A DNA stretch of 64,000 bases from Lethocerus indicus (lineage: Eukaryota > Arthropoda > Insecta > Hemiptera > Belostomatidae): assembly GCA_019843655.1 (NCBI GenBank), contig JACDQD010000001.1:47798443-47862442 (forward strand), written 5' to 3'. Numbering within the stretch: the stretch's first letter is position 1; each line of letters begins with the position of its first letter. Made by a program: the position numbers and the translations under genes. Below, in pieces: positions 34,983 through 46,119 of the stretch. The notes under the pieces are model-generated. The model did no database searches and was not told the origin of the DNA. It saw only the letters and a program-made list of their open reading frames with translations.

Positions 34983-35200
34983 ATATTTGGGTAGAATCTA
35001 ATAACGAGAGTGACATAATTATGAATTTTTGTTAATACCGCTTTTTCTACTTATAATTACAATAAGGCCACCAGTCATAAACTCACAAGCACTCCATATA
35101 AAATCCGCTTATACCAGATGTGTATTACAGCTTATAAGTGTAACATGAAATTGTGTTAAGAGAAAAATGAAAGATACTCTTAAACGCGAAGGGATATACT
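34983..35200 (+). repeat. Repeat family R6, copy 3
   Basis: ATATAAAATCCGCTTATACC … GTATTACAGCTTATAAGTG … GAGAAAAATG. Confidence 0.7.
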
Positions 35201-35333
35201 AGATCCCCATCGTTACGAAATGGCCGCCATATTTATTGTATTCCGACAATGATTCGCGCATTTGAACGTCGAAACGACCGGGAGCGCGTATTTACCTAAC
35301 TTTTGCGCTACGTCTACGATAGTCTATGTGTAA

Positions 35334-35392
35334 ATCAATGAACATCATGAATTGTACATCAATGGACATCATGAATTGTACATCAATGAATA
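35334..35392 (+). repeat. 24-bp tandem repeat, 2.4 copies
   Basis: Unit ATCAATGAACATCATGAATTGTAC shortened here as ATCAATG-AACATCATGAA-TTGTAC; the second unit differs by one base. Confidence 0.85.
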
Positions 35393-35399
35393 TAGGTGC

Positions 35400-37260
35400 G
35401 CACGTAGGTTCTCACTCCGATAAAAATGGGGTAGTGACAGAAAGTACCAAGAGCGATAAGACTTAAAACTTTCCTCTCGTCACCCAGTATTAAATAAATA
35501 TTTGTTACATTTCCCTCCTTCGATTCTCCAATTTTGAAATTCGCAATGCCGAAAAAGAGTTATACAAGTTAAGAAATGTAGGGTTTAATAACTGATTAAT
35601 AACAAGGAAATATGCTTCGAAACACGGCCGTCAACTAACCAGCTTGTAGTCCAAGACTCGACTGTCTCCTCCTTTATTTTGTTATCCTTTCATACAGTAT
35701 AATATAATAGGGATGTTGGGGGGGGGGCGATCGTTAATACCCTCTTTGATGGCCCACCGACTTGCCGCCGATATTGACGTAAAAGGAGGTAAACTTCCGA
35801 GAACGCATCCTGCGCTCTACCTGAATAGCGTACCTTTTGTCCTTTGGCGGTACTGTCGCTAACTTATTTTTTTCGCTAATATTTTTTTACGGTAAACCAT
35901 TCATCAAAACCCGGTATGATTCGTAAAAATCCTTGTTAATTGCCAACGCTTGTTGTCGAAACTTGTTTTTATCGCCGTTGCCAACAGTAGTGGCGAGAAG
36001 CCGAAATGTGGTCACCCAGAACGGACGCCACATGAAGGACGCAACGTGTTACTTCAGCTCGTTTGTACATTCGGGTTCCACGGCGATGGTGATTCCGGCA
36101 CGCTCAGAAAAGGTATAGTTAATGGAGTTGAGGTCGGCCCCCTCGGTGCATTACCGGACCGATGACCCCTACCAATGTTACGATCCCGCCTCCATCAATC
36201 TAAACCTCTATATATACAGTGCTTTTTTAGAAAAACAGACTAGAAATTCGATAAAAACTCTTAGAACGGATGCGGACCTCAGCTGAACATAAAAGGATTC
36301 GTTGTCTACTGTCGATGGGAGAATCTCACACTTAATCCAATCGTCCGGGAATCGGAGGGAAAATAACCGTGCTTACGAATTGTCTCAGCTCTAACGTTGT
36401 CTCGGCAAGGGAGCCGAATTTAGATTAGGAAAACTGCTTGCACGTGCAATTCCAAAGAATGCTGACGAGAAAATTCGCGCAGAAAAGTCATATCAACAAA
36501 TTTCAATCGGACATCGAATGGCCTCAAGACCGGTAGTCAGTATGATCTTCTTTTCAAATAATACATAAATGAACTTACAAACAGTATGAATTGGGAATTT
36601 CAACGTTTCGCTTCGCCGTTCATTTAATTCAAACGTCACGAATTCAAACGTTCACGATTCATTATTAACTGCGTAATATCTATACAAGAAGGAAGCCGAT
36701 TGACGGCTCGTATTGAGTTTATAATAAGATACAAGCTCCCGGTTCCAGCTTTATCGGAAACTTGGCAATCCAGCTTGGACTCCTGTCTTTATGCCGTCGT
36801 CAGTAGTATTCGGTTAGTAAAATTAGCATATTCTTGTTAACGTTAACATTTTAAAATGAAAAATATTTTTATAACGCGAATAAGAATGCTTACTTTATGA
36901 CATAAGTTTAGAAACAACTTTCTGATTTCTAATTATTTTTCTATTTGCGACTTACGTATCAAACCTAATATTGTTGCCACTCACTCGACCGAGAACTCTA
37001 TTTTCGCTATATATTTTGAATTATTAACGGAACAAGCTATCAACTTTGAACAAACGAACGACAGATATCGACTGGGACATACAAGGTTATGAGAGGACGA
37101 TAAAACTGAATGTTCCTACATTCGTGGTTATATGAACGCTTTCAAAATATGAAAATATTCGTTAATATATATTATAAATTAAAAATAAATAAATATTTTT
37201 GTGGTTTTAGTACGTTAAATATTTTTGTTTTAGTTCCTACTAAAAAGTCAACCTCTATTG
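35400..37260. other. Unannotated stretch
   Basis: A G-run at about 35,715 and a degenerate hammerhead-like motif at 35,982-36,013 (CAGTAGTGGCGAGAAGCCGA then AATGTGGTC). No gene seen. Confidence 0.4.
35982..36013 (+). ncRNA. Degenerate hammerhead-like motif
   Basis: Keeps GGCGAGAAGCC (stem II), GAAAT and a final GGTC; CTGAAGA has become CAGTAG. Confidence 0.28.
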
Positions 37261-37268
37261 AGAGGTGA

Positions 37269-37601
37269 GAATTACGTTTAAACAATAAATTATTACTGTA
37301 CAACACTATATTTAAACCAATCTGGGCATACGGATTTGAACTGTGGGATTGGGCCAAACGAACAAATATCAACAAAAATCAAATTTTACAATCGAAAATA
37401 TTAAGGAAAATAACCAACGCACACCACTATGTCTCCATACGAGACGTTTGTCCGAAACCTCGCCATACAAAAATATAACAAATTTCACTCCCGAATTACC
37501 TATCGTCCTAATAACTACTACTATCTCCCGACGTCCCGAATGTTACTTACAGACGCCTGAAAAGGAACTGGTCACGTGATCTAAATACGCCAGAAAAATA
37601 A
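37269..37601 (+). pseudogene. Jockey-clade reverse transcriptase C-terminus, broken
   Basis: Frame 37,269-37,478 reads ELRLNNKLLLYNTIFKPIWA, then YGFELWDWAKRTNINKNQIL and KITNAHHYVSIRDVCPK, the typical Jockey thumb region, then a stop. A second frame at 37,538-37,601 gives the expected C-terminal RRLKRNWSRDLN. At least one frameshift and one stop. The shared 3' end with AATAAA follows at 37,617-37,735, so this is a 5'-truncated Jockey insertion with its own 3' UTR. Confidence 0.85.
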
Positions 37602-37616
37602 ATAAATAAAATTTTA

Positions 37617-37740
37617 TAAAAAGGAGGAATGCCAGTGGGTTCCTCCTCCGTTGTCTAATCTTTAATAATGCTACTCCAACATCAATGTCGCTTATTATAT
37701 TGCACAGTTGTGACAATAAAGTATTTAAAAAAGATAATGT
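37617..37740 (+). mobile_element. Non-LTR retrotransposon 3' end, copy 2
   Basis: AACATCAATGTCGCTTATTA … CACAGTTGTGACAATAAAGT and A-tail; AATAAA at 37,715-37,720. Directly downstream of the Jockey fragment, which identifies the family. Confidence 0.78.
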
Positions 37741-38489
37741 TTCCACTAAAGTGACTTCTATTCGTGGAATCTCAAAAAAAACAAAGAATATTCCGTAAAA
37801 ACAATACTCCAAATTTAACTAGTGAATAGCAATCGTTTGTAACTTTGTAATGGTTTTTTACTTTGATTCCTGAGTTTCAATTGCACTGAACTCCAGAAAA
37901 AGTATCCTCCGTGAAGTTTCCACCTTCCTTTTTATTTATACAGTCCGAGTTCATTTGACGCGAACTAATTTAATGAAAATATGCGCCGTCGTTAAATTAT
38001 TATTCAGATATGCAAATATATACGCCATGAAATTGTGCCCATTATAAATGGCATGTCTCACGGAGCCGTTTAATGGAACCTACGGATGGTAAAAAAAGAA
38101 ATAAACATTTCGATGTAAATCTGGACTCTGCTCGTGATCGCGCTAATACGAGTGCATTTAGATTATCCCTTATTGCTGTGCACTTTTCCACGAACGCATA
38201 TTTCCTTTATTATATATATTATATACCAAACATACAGTTTTATAGTTAACATTTTATGGGTGCATTTTAAACGGTCTTACGAATATATTTGTCAGAAATA
38301 TTTCAACTTTTTACCCCTAGATTTGCGACCTTTCGTAAATCAGAGGTAAATGGAAAGCATTTATAGACTATCGAATAACGCTATTTTCAGGAATATCTGT
38401 GTTGTAATATTTGTGGTAATACGAGGTATTATAATTTTAACGACAACAGTTTTAACGTTATTCCCCGGCCTAGTAGTCTGGGAGAAAGT

Positions 38490-38537
38490 AAAGTTTTTAT
38501 TGAACAGTTGTGGCAATAAAACAGTTCAAAAAATATT
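38490..38537 (+). mobile_element. Non-LTR retrotransposon 3' end, copy 3 (short)
   Basis: TTGAACAGTTGTGGCAATAA then AACAGTTCAAAAAA; AATAAA at 38,515-38,520. Confidence 0.65.
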
Positions 38538-38679
38538 TGATTGCAATAAAAATTAACTTTTCGCAATCTCTCATCGCGTTCGCAAAATATCCGCAAGATA
38601 AACGGTTTGCGTATCCGTCGCAAGTCTGGGTCTATATTTATGAACAGGTGCAAACACACTCTATTTCCACCCGGACAGA

Positions 38680-38800
38680 CAAAAAAAAAGGGGAAAGCCA
38701 GCGGGGTTCTTCACTATTACGATTTTATTTATATTAGTGCAGCTCAAATCGGTGTCGCCGATTGTACACTTGTGGCAATAAAACAGATAAAAAAAAATAA
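38680..38800 (+). mobile_element. Non-LTR retrotransposon 3' end, copy 4
   Basis: GGGGAAAGCCAGCGGGGTTC … GATTGTACACTTGTGGCAAT then AAAACAG and A-tail; AATAAA at 38,777-38,782. It starts about 145 bp after copy 3, so two insertions of the same family lie almost end to end. Confidence 0.7.
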
Positions 38801-39730
38801 TATTTTACGAGTTAAATTTCACCACTCCCGCTGTGCTCCAACTCGCATACCTTCGCCAACATTTGGCCGCTGATGGAGCACATTTTCAGCACTGTCACTT
38901 CCACAATTTGCCGCTGGGAAACAATTTAAACCAACCACCTCGATTTTTCAAGTGAGGGAATTTGTCCGCCCTCTTCCGGGAGAGTACCGACAATTTGCGA
39001 GCGACACTAGGCATCGAAATGTTTTTTCTTCAACAATGCAGGAGAGACTTTTTTGGAACAAAAATTTCCATTAAGACTTACTAGTGATAAAAACTACAAG
39101 ATTCGGTACTAGTTTCGGTAGATCTTTAGAAAATATTACTTCACAAATGTTTCCTATTTTATAGATACGTACAGAAGATAATGCGCATACTAACATTCGT
39201 ATTTTTAATCAAATCGTTTCAAATTAGAAGGAATTTTATTCGATAATTTTAGATTGTTTCTTAAAGATTTCCAATTGAATTTGGTTTTTCGCCGGTTAAT
39301 ACTACCTTTGGAAGCATCAATATTTCTTCGAGTTAATCGTTATTAATTTAATAAGTGGATAAAATCGCCAGTACATAAAACGTATGGAGTTTCAATTCGT
39401 TTGGGCATTTTTTGTTATGGGCGTCTGAACCGAACTGGCGTTCACGGACAGGATCGACACCGAGTATATTTTGACACTGCTCGGAATATAATACCGAGGG
39501 AATAGTCTTGGGGGTTGTGAGAAGAGAGGGAAGAGCGCTAAATTGGATCGGTCTGTTGGGTAACGACCGAGGGAGTAAAGGCCGACATTTGGCAGACCTT
39601 TTAATAGGGGGCCTAAGCGCGGGGTTAATAATGTTAGCCGATATAGCCGTTTTAATCGGACTAAAAGTCATGTCTCCATCCAAAAGGTCATCTCGGCCTC
39701 TCCCTTAGATCGCTATTTACCCTCCCTTGA
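38800..39730. other. Unannotated stretch
   Basis: Two overlapping frames at 39,348-39,708 (minus 111, plus 66 residues) without recognisable domains. Confidence 0.4.
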
Positions 39731-39731
39731 G

Positions 39732-39869
<138 letters not shown>

Positions 39870-40855
39870 ATTTCCGGGGAATAGTTTCCGATTGACACCA
39901 ATTGAAAATACGGTGAAACGAAACACAACATTTTCGTCGTATCTCACGTTTATTTTCGTGACGGTAAGTATGTGTCTCGAGCTCACAAAAAGTAATATGC
40001 GCCGTGTACGATGACAACGCCTTTCGGGTGATTTTCCACTGAAAGTCAAAGACGACCAAATAAAGTTAAATAATCGGTACCGATAGCCGTAGATACAACA
40101 CGAGAGATAGCGGAGAAGCTAAATGTATCGGGTACATTGAAAATTATTAGAAGCACCAAAATATGCTGGATATGCGGGCACCTCCTATCCCGCGGATCGG
40201 AATAATCCGTAAATATTAAGTTGCCAACCCAATATATCCTCTTTGTACATTCACCTCGAGACAGTCAGAGGCCTGGAACTTAATTGAGCGGTGCGGTAAT
40301 AAAGTCCACCGGTGGGGGGGGGGGATAAAAGTTAATAATAATGGATCGTTGGCGCAGAGTGATTACTTCTCCGGGATCTCAGAGAGTGTTTAATCCACGC
40401 CCACTTCAATCAATAGCTTTAGCTTGCACTTTTCCAGTGTTCAAACTGGGCTATTATCGTCCACAGTAGCAATTAACGGGTATCGACCGGGCACATCCTC
40501 TGGGCATTCGTTTTATAACTCCAACGGTTACCGTATCCTAGACTGGACCCCAGATAACCACCGATAGACGAGATTCCGTTTGTGAGCGAATCCAATACAA
40601 GCTTTCTACACGTTTTAAATTTAAAACATTTTCTCGATTTTATGTATTTATCGACTCGATTGATCGGCCATCACGATGCGAAGTTCCTGAGTACAACGTT
40701 ACAACGATTCTCCACTCGATAGAACTTCATTCCTGGCGTATTGGAAAAAAAACTGAAATAAATGTTATCGGTTATCGGCCCAATTGACACTATGTATGTA
40801 CGGCCCATGTTTTATTGGATTGTGGAAAAATAATATGATATTTTTCGTACGTAAC

Positions 40856-41110
40856 TCCGTACGCGGTATACTCATCTCTAAGGTACGCCTGAAATTGACA
40901 CATAAGAAACGTCCGTAAACATATTGTTAAAAGGAAATGGCCTACGGAAAACCTCACTACCCGGTAAGGGCAGGAGTACCATCGATGGGTGGACTCTCCG
41001 TCCAGAGTACATTCGTGCCATCGAATAGCGCCAATAATGATTTTTAAAAATTGTATCGTAATATTTTTTCAAACTTTCCGTGATTTTGAAATCCCTAGAC
41101 GTTACACCCA
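40856..41110 (+). repeat. Repeat families R4 and R9, interleaved fragments
   Basis: 40,856-40,934 matches R4 (GAAATTGACACATAAGAAAC then GTCCGTAAAC). 40,955-41,070 matches R9 (GGAGTACCATCGATGGGTGG). 41,045-41,110 again matches R4 (TGATTTTGAAATCCCTA). The order suggests R9 inserted into R4. Confidence 0.5.
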
Positions 41111-41192
41111 TCTCTACGTTACGCGTCGAATTATATAATTCCGTAAACCTAGCGTTAACGACGATTCTACGAGATGTCGTCACAGGGCTGTT

Positions 41193-41226
41193 CTAGGCCG
41201 GTTTCGATTTTTCGCCGGAGTGTCGG
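41193..41226 (-). ncRNA. Degenerate hammerhead-like motif
   Basis: The minus strand reads GGCGAAAAATC, GAAAC, CGGCCTAG. GAAAC and the downstream CTAG are kept; the CTGAAGA core is not. Confidence 0.28.
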
Positions 41227-41229
41227 CAT

Positions 41230-42355
41230 TCTTACCGTCCGGTGCCAAAAGGAAAAAAAGATATGAGTTTTAAATTTTTAATTCCGGTGACCATATGTAT
41301 AAAAGTGGAACGTGGTCCGGTGTACTGATGAATTCGAAGAAGTGTCCACCCCGGCAGCGAATCGAACGGCTCGGCTTCCCAGAAAACCGTCGCTGAATTG
41401 TCCACCGAAGCGAGCAGGCCGGAAATCATATCAAATTCAATACATAACCGCCAAATTCAGTATATTATTCAATCGGTGACAGTTATCCGTGCGCATTGCG
41501 TCCCCTTCTTGCGATATTTCGAAAAATAATTAAACACATTTTTATCTCTTTAAACGAAACTACTTTCTGGAGGCTACCAACAATTTGTAAAGAGGGAGGG
41601 AGAGAGCGAAAGGATTCCTTCAACAACCTACATGGAACATTCATGTAATAGTCCATATACCCATCCGGTATATACCCAGGCAATGCGAGGAAAGCGTAAT
41701 GTTCTCGTAAATTTAATACATTAAAATTAAATACATTAAATGCATGATTGGTTTATGTACTAAAACATAAAATGTGGTATTAATTGTGGTATAAATGTGG
41801 TAACGTATGTTGGTATTTGAAAAAATAAATAAATGAAAAACAGATATGAAAAATATTCGATACAGTTCTTGATTATTTTATGATCGTAATACGAAGAACG
41901 AGCGCTCTGTTTGTATTTCCCAGAACGATGTTTTATTGTTAAATAGGTTATTAGGAGAGACCACACTATCCCTATTGCAAATACCCCTACCCGCTGCGGA
42001 TAAGGTAAACTACCCGGCCCTCTGTATCGACCCAAAGACCGGCACGCAATCCTCGTATAAAGCAAAAAAGACGGGAAGTCAACAGACGCTCTAATGTTCG
42101 GCCATGCCGTCCAACATTAATGAAATTCAAACATTACGGTCGAAAATACTGAGAGATATACGCCTCCGACCTCGCCGCGCACTTCCCACCAATTTTAACC
42201 AATTTTCACACCTAGGAGCGAGATTTACAATGAAGTATTTTTCTTCCCGATTATTTGTCGTAATTTTCAACGATTTTTCTTTCAACACTGCCAGACGGAG
42301 TTTCAACATTGTTCTTCGATTTTTTAGAGTTACACGAAACTGGTGGGACGTCAAA
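41230..42355. other. Unannotated stretch
   Basis: No gene or clear repeat seen. Confidence 0.4.
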
Positions 42356-42357
42356 AC

Positions 42358-42359
<2 letters not shown>

Positions 42360-42408
<49 letters not shown>
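42360..42408. repeat. (TA)n microsatellite
   Basis: About 48 bp of TA. Confidence 0.95.
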
Positions 42409-42409
<1 letters not shown>

Positions 42410-42411
<2 letters not shown>

Positions 42412-43405
42412 GGATTTTAACTTATAACCTGCACGGTTTTCGATTGGTTAAAACGCTGGGCGCGTTCTTTCGGATTCCATGTATTTTTTTCCCGACGGAA
42501 GCAGGCCAGGTGGCTGCCGCCATTAATGATGAATTGGGTGAAACCCAGCTGACCCCGCCGCTACCTGCCTTTCTTTAAATCGACCTTAAACTCTGTACAC
42601 CAGTCTTGGGTCCGATCCGCGTGTGTCTCCATCGGCCGATTTCCGATTCGAAATTGATAGGCCGTTTGTGGAACTTTCCAGACCGCGGGTGTGGTTTCAA
42701 TCGTTCGATTGAAAGCCTGATGATTCGTCCGGGGGGAGAATGGTAATGTTCCATTTTTCCAATGAGCCTGTCACGTAAAGCCCTTTTGTGCGGAAGAGTG
42801 GGGGAAAGTGTAGAACTGACGGTCTATCATTCGTCTCTACATTTTCCGCGAGGAACAAATAAAAAATAATTAATTAAAAACTAATTAAAAGAACAAAACA
42901 ATTACCACGTCACTGACAGAACGCTACTACCTTCGGTAAGAAGCCGGAAAATTCCATCCGCCCCTTTGAAGCTATAATTTCTGTACGTCATTTACGCCAT
43001 TTTTACTTGGCCATTTCAGTGGGTGCAGAATGTGGACGGAGACGGCCGGAACTACGTCGATCCGATGTTCATTGCAGCGGATGTCGATATTCGCGCGCTC
43101 CATTTTATTTTTATTTTTTTGTATTACGAGACCAGAGATTTATAGAAGCGGTCGCGCTTCTTCCGCTCCGATTTCTCCCCGGACGGAAGCTCTTCCGTGC
43201 AACAGTTTCGGCCTTTTTATCGGAATCTACGGTTTTCGATAGTTAATTTATATATTTTTTTAATGTTATCTCATCCATAAAATAAAGCAATAAACGCTCG
43301 GAATAGAACTACCGTCTCTTCGGGCCACTTACAATTCGGTCTTTTCGAAATAACAACTTAGTAGAGCCCCCGGATCTATCCCCCTATCCTCGTTATATGT
43401 GTATC
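42410..43405. other. Unannotated stretch
   Basis: Contains a near-perfect 20-bp palindrome (TTTCAATCG TT CGATTGAAA) at 42,695-42,714. Nothing else recognised. Confidence 0.4.
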
Positions 43406-43408
43406 TAC

Positions 43409-43520
43409 AAGTCAAATTCAACTTTTTTCAAAGTCAAATGTCAATTATTTCAAAGTCAAATTCAAAATTTTTTTCCAAACCAAATTCGGCCCTTTCCAAG
43501 TCGAATTCAATTTATTTTTG
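43409..43520 (+). repeat. 22-bp tandem repeat, about five units
   Basis: Units of the form AAGTCAAATTCAA + T-rich spacer, with decay toward the right. The short lysine/phenylalanine-rich frame across it is a by-product. Confidence 0.8.
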
Positions 43521-43529
43521 TTTTTTGTC

Positions 43530-45180
43530 CCCCCCCCTAACAAAAATTCAACGTTCCATCCCAAGTCCCAGAGAAGAAATATTTTTGAAATGTTGAAAAC
43601 ATACAAGGGATGGACTAACGTTGCATTAACGTAAAGTATACGCGCTCCACCCCAAACCAACTTTAAACCCTTGAAAGAGCTTTTTTCTGACTGAAACTTA
43701 GCACAAGAAATATTCCGAGCTGGTTGTACTGAAACTAAGTTGGGAAGGTGGAGTCAATTATGTATGATAATTTATATTATAATCTTCGTAGTGTAATTCA
43801 AATGAAAACATACGCTGTACATTGCGATCGACGGCGTATTTACGCATCGTAGACAGACGATTGATAAAAGTCGAATTCGGGTTTGAAGAAGTTGAATTTC
43901 ATCAAATAACTCCAGTAGTACGGCCTAGACTCCATCTTAACCTTATCGGTAGGCCAATTCCTTGTGTTGTGCCTTGGCGGCATTAAAAATACTCTCGTTT
44001 TTAATATTGACTTCCTTTTTTCGACTTACCGCCGCCGTTACGCGCTATACCGTGGGTATCGATTCACCGAAATAGGATGGTAATAGGTGTGGCCGTCCCC
44101 CGTTTCGAAGGGTGCTTCCCAGCCAGAAAGCCACCACAGTCGATTAGGGCCCACCTGGACCCGGAACAATCATTCGATTGGAACCGGTGATTTATTTCGA
44201 ACCGTGCTCACATCCTACCGATAACAATATCGTCTACTCCTATATAATATATACCTAATTAATATAACTAGTTATATATTATTATAATTACACTTAACCG
44301 CATTGCTGGCCACATTTGCCGCATTGCGCTATACAAATAACGGTCAATAGTAATAATGAGATTGTAATTATTACAATATAAATTTGGCCCGAAGAAACAG
44401 TATTTATTTCACAATAATTTAAAAATCTACATAAAAATCGTTAGCTTGTAAATATCCTAAAATCTGTTTAAAATTCGTTGAAATTTGAAGTATTTAATTT
44501 TTTTGATGGATTCATTTAATAACATCGTGAGATTTTTCAATTTTTACCTAAGACGTGTTTGCGCCTCCTTCGGAGCTATGTCTCGCAACTTTTAAAGCAG
44601 AATCATATGCATTATAAACAAACTTTACGGGTAATTTTAGCGGAAATATGTTTCCTCCGAGGGAAATGGGAACAAATAGCGTTTTCATTTCTGTTAGAGA
44701 CGAGAGCGTTTTTCATGTTTTGTAAAAGCGTTCTTTTTCCGGTGGCACGCGGCGCGACTGAAATAATCGCGGGCTGACAGACGTTGTCGGTGTACTTTTC
44801 GAGCGTGGTAGTGAAACGGGCGATAAAATACCTTTGGCAAAAGCGCATTGACAATGCAGACAGGAAAGCGAAGTCGGCCTAGCACGCTGCCAAACAGGCA
44901 TTGAAAAATAAAGTCCGTGAATCGGGTCCGCGTCGAAACGGTCTTTATTACATTTTCAATTATGCCATGTCCCCGTAGTCACGTCCGCGGTCATATAGAG
45001 ACTAGGGGCATGCGCGTTATACTAATTATTTTATTCCTAAAAAAAGAAATTATTTACGGACTGCGTATCCTGGACGTGTACCGAGCCGTCCTAAGGTTGG
45101 GTTAGCGCATACCTAAGTTTTAGATATCTTTTTTAGTTCCCGATCACTGTTCATTTTTCTGCAATGGATGGGGCGAGCCC
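43530..45180. other. Unannotated stretch
   Basis: The block near 44,060 (TATCGATTCACCGAAATAGG) resembles 46,925 (TATCGATTCCACGAAGTAGG), a small shared repeat. No gene seen. Confidence 0.4.
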
Positions 45181-45190
45181 TTATATCTGC

Positions 45191-45482
45191 CCAGTTTCTA
45201 CCACTGACAGATAATATCTGGCTTATCCAAGAACCCGCGATTCTTAGCCAGAGACCGGTGCGCTCTCTCGAGCACGGACCCTGCCCCTGTGTGGAGCCGC
45301 TCGCATGTATCCACTTTATATCTTCTTTTATTTATGCAGGGCGGAAACTTTCATCGGATGACCGTATAACCCTCGGGAAAAACCCCTAACTCGCATCCAC
45401 CAATTCTTGGCTTTTCAAACCCCGACCGTCCACATCCACTCGGTTAAAAGAAGACATTGATATCCGCTTGCATTGCCGATTT
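45191..45482 (+). repeat. Repeat family R3, copy 1
   Basis: About 290 bp, matching 57,193-57,485 along its whole length, including CTTAGCCAGAGACCGGTG, CGCTCGCAT, ATCCACTTTA and CATCCACTCGGTTAAAA. Coding potential is poor in both copies. Confidence 0.75.
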
Positions 45483-45843
45483 AAATATTCAAACATTCTT
45501 GCACACGACGGTTTGTCTTGTTCCAATTCTTTATTACTTAAATATAAAATCAAAACCTGTGAAAAAATAGTGATAACCCGGTTGATGGTTATGCGGCTAG
45601 TAAAGAAAGAATCGTACAATGAGGGAAAACATGAACTCTCTCTCTCTCTCTCTCTCAGAAGACCTGAAATGGTCGTCGTTGCTAACGGCGATAACCGTTC
45701 GGTGGACAACATCTGTGCGGTGATTGCCCCCCTTGGAAGACAGGGAGAAAAAAATTAGAACAAAAAACTTACTCTTACCTCCCGAGATGTTTTATACCTC
45801 GGGCAGCGCTGTTGGAAGCGTCCGATTGACAAGTAAAAATGTA

Positions 45844-46116
45844 CGAGGGTGGTTTGATAAGTACGGTAAAAAAATAGTTTCAACGCCATTTTTTGAGCGA
45901 AATTAATTTCAGCGAAGAACTTCACTTTATCACAAACTTCCTACAGTACTGCGTGATCCTATCGGAAGTTAGTCTAAATTATTTTTATTTCTCATAATCA
46001 CCATTTAGGGAAATACACTCGGTCCAGTGGGTTTTCCAATGTTTTTAGTTTTTTCCCAAACCATGCAAAATAACAATGCGCCTTGTAAATTTACCTTACT
46101 CATCGAATCACCCTCG
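45844..46116. mobile_element. Mariner-like MITE, 273 bp, TA target sites
   Basis: Left terminus CGAGGGTGGTTTGATAAGTA and right terminus (reverse complement) CGAGGGTGATTCGATGAGTA are imperfect inverted repeats flanked by TA at 45,842-45,843 and 46,117-46,118. TA duplication and this terminal sequence fit mariner/Tc1-type DNA transposons. There is no transposase. The interior carries an R10 fragment at about 45,930-45,980. Confidence 0.8.
45930..45980 (+). repeat. Repeat family R10, copy 3, inside the MITE
   Basis: The frame reads KLPTVLRDPIGS-stop (…CTACAGTACTGCGTGATCC…). Same terminal block as the other R10 copies. Confidence 0.5.
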
Positions 46117-46119
46117 TAT

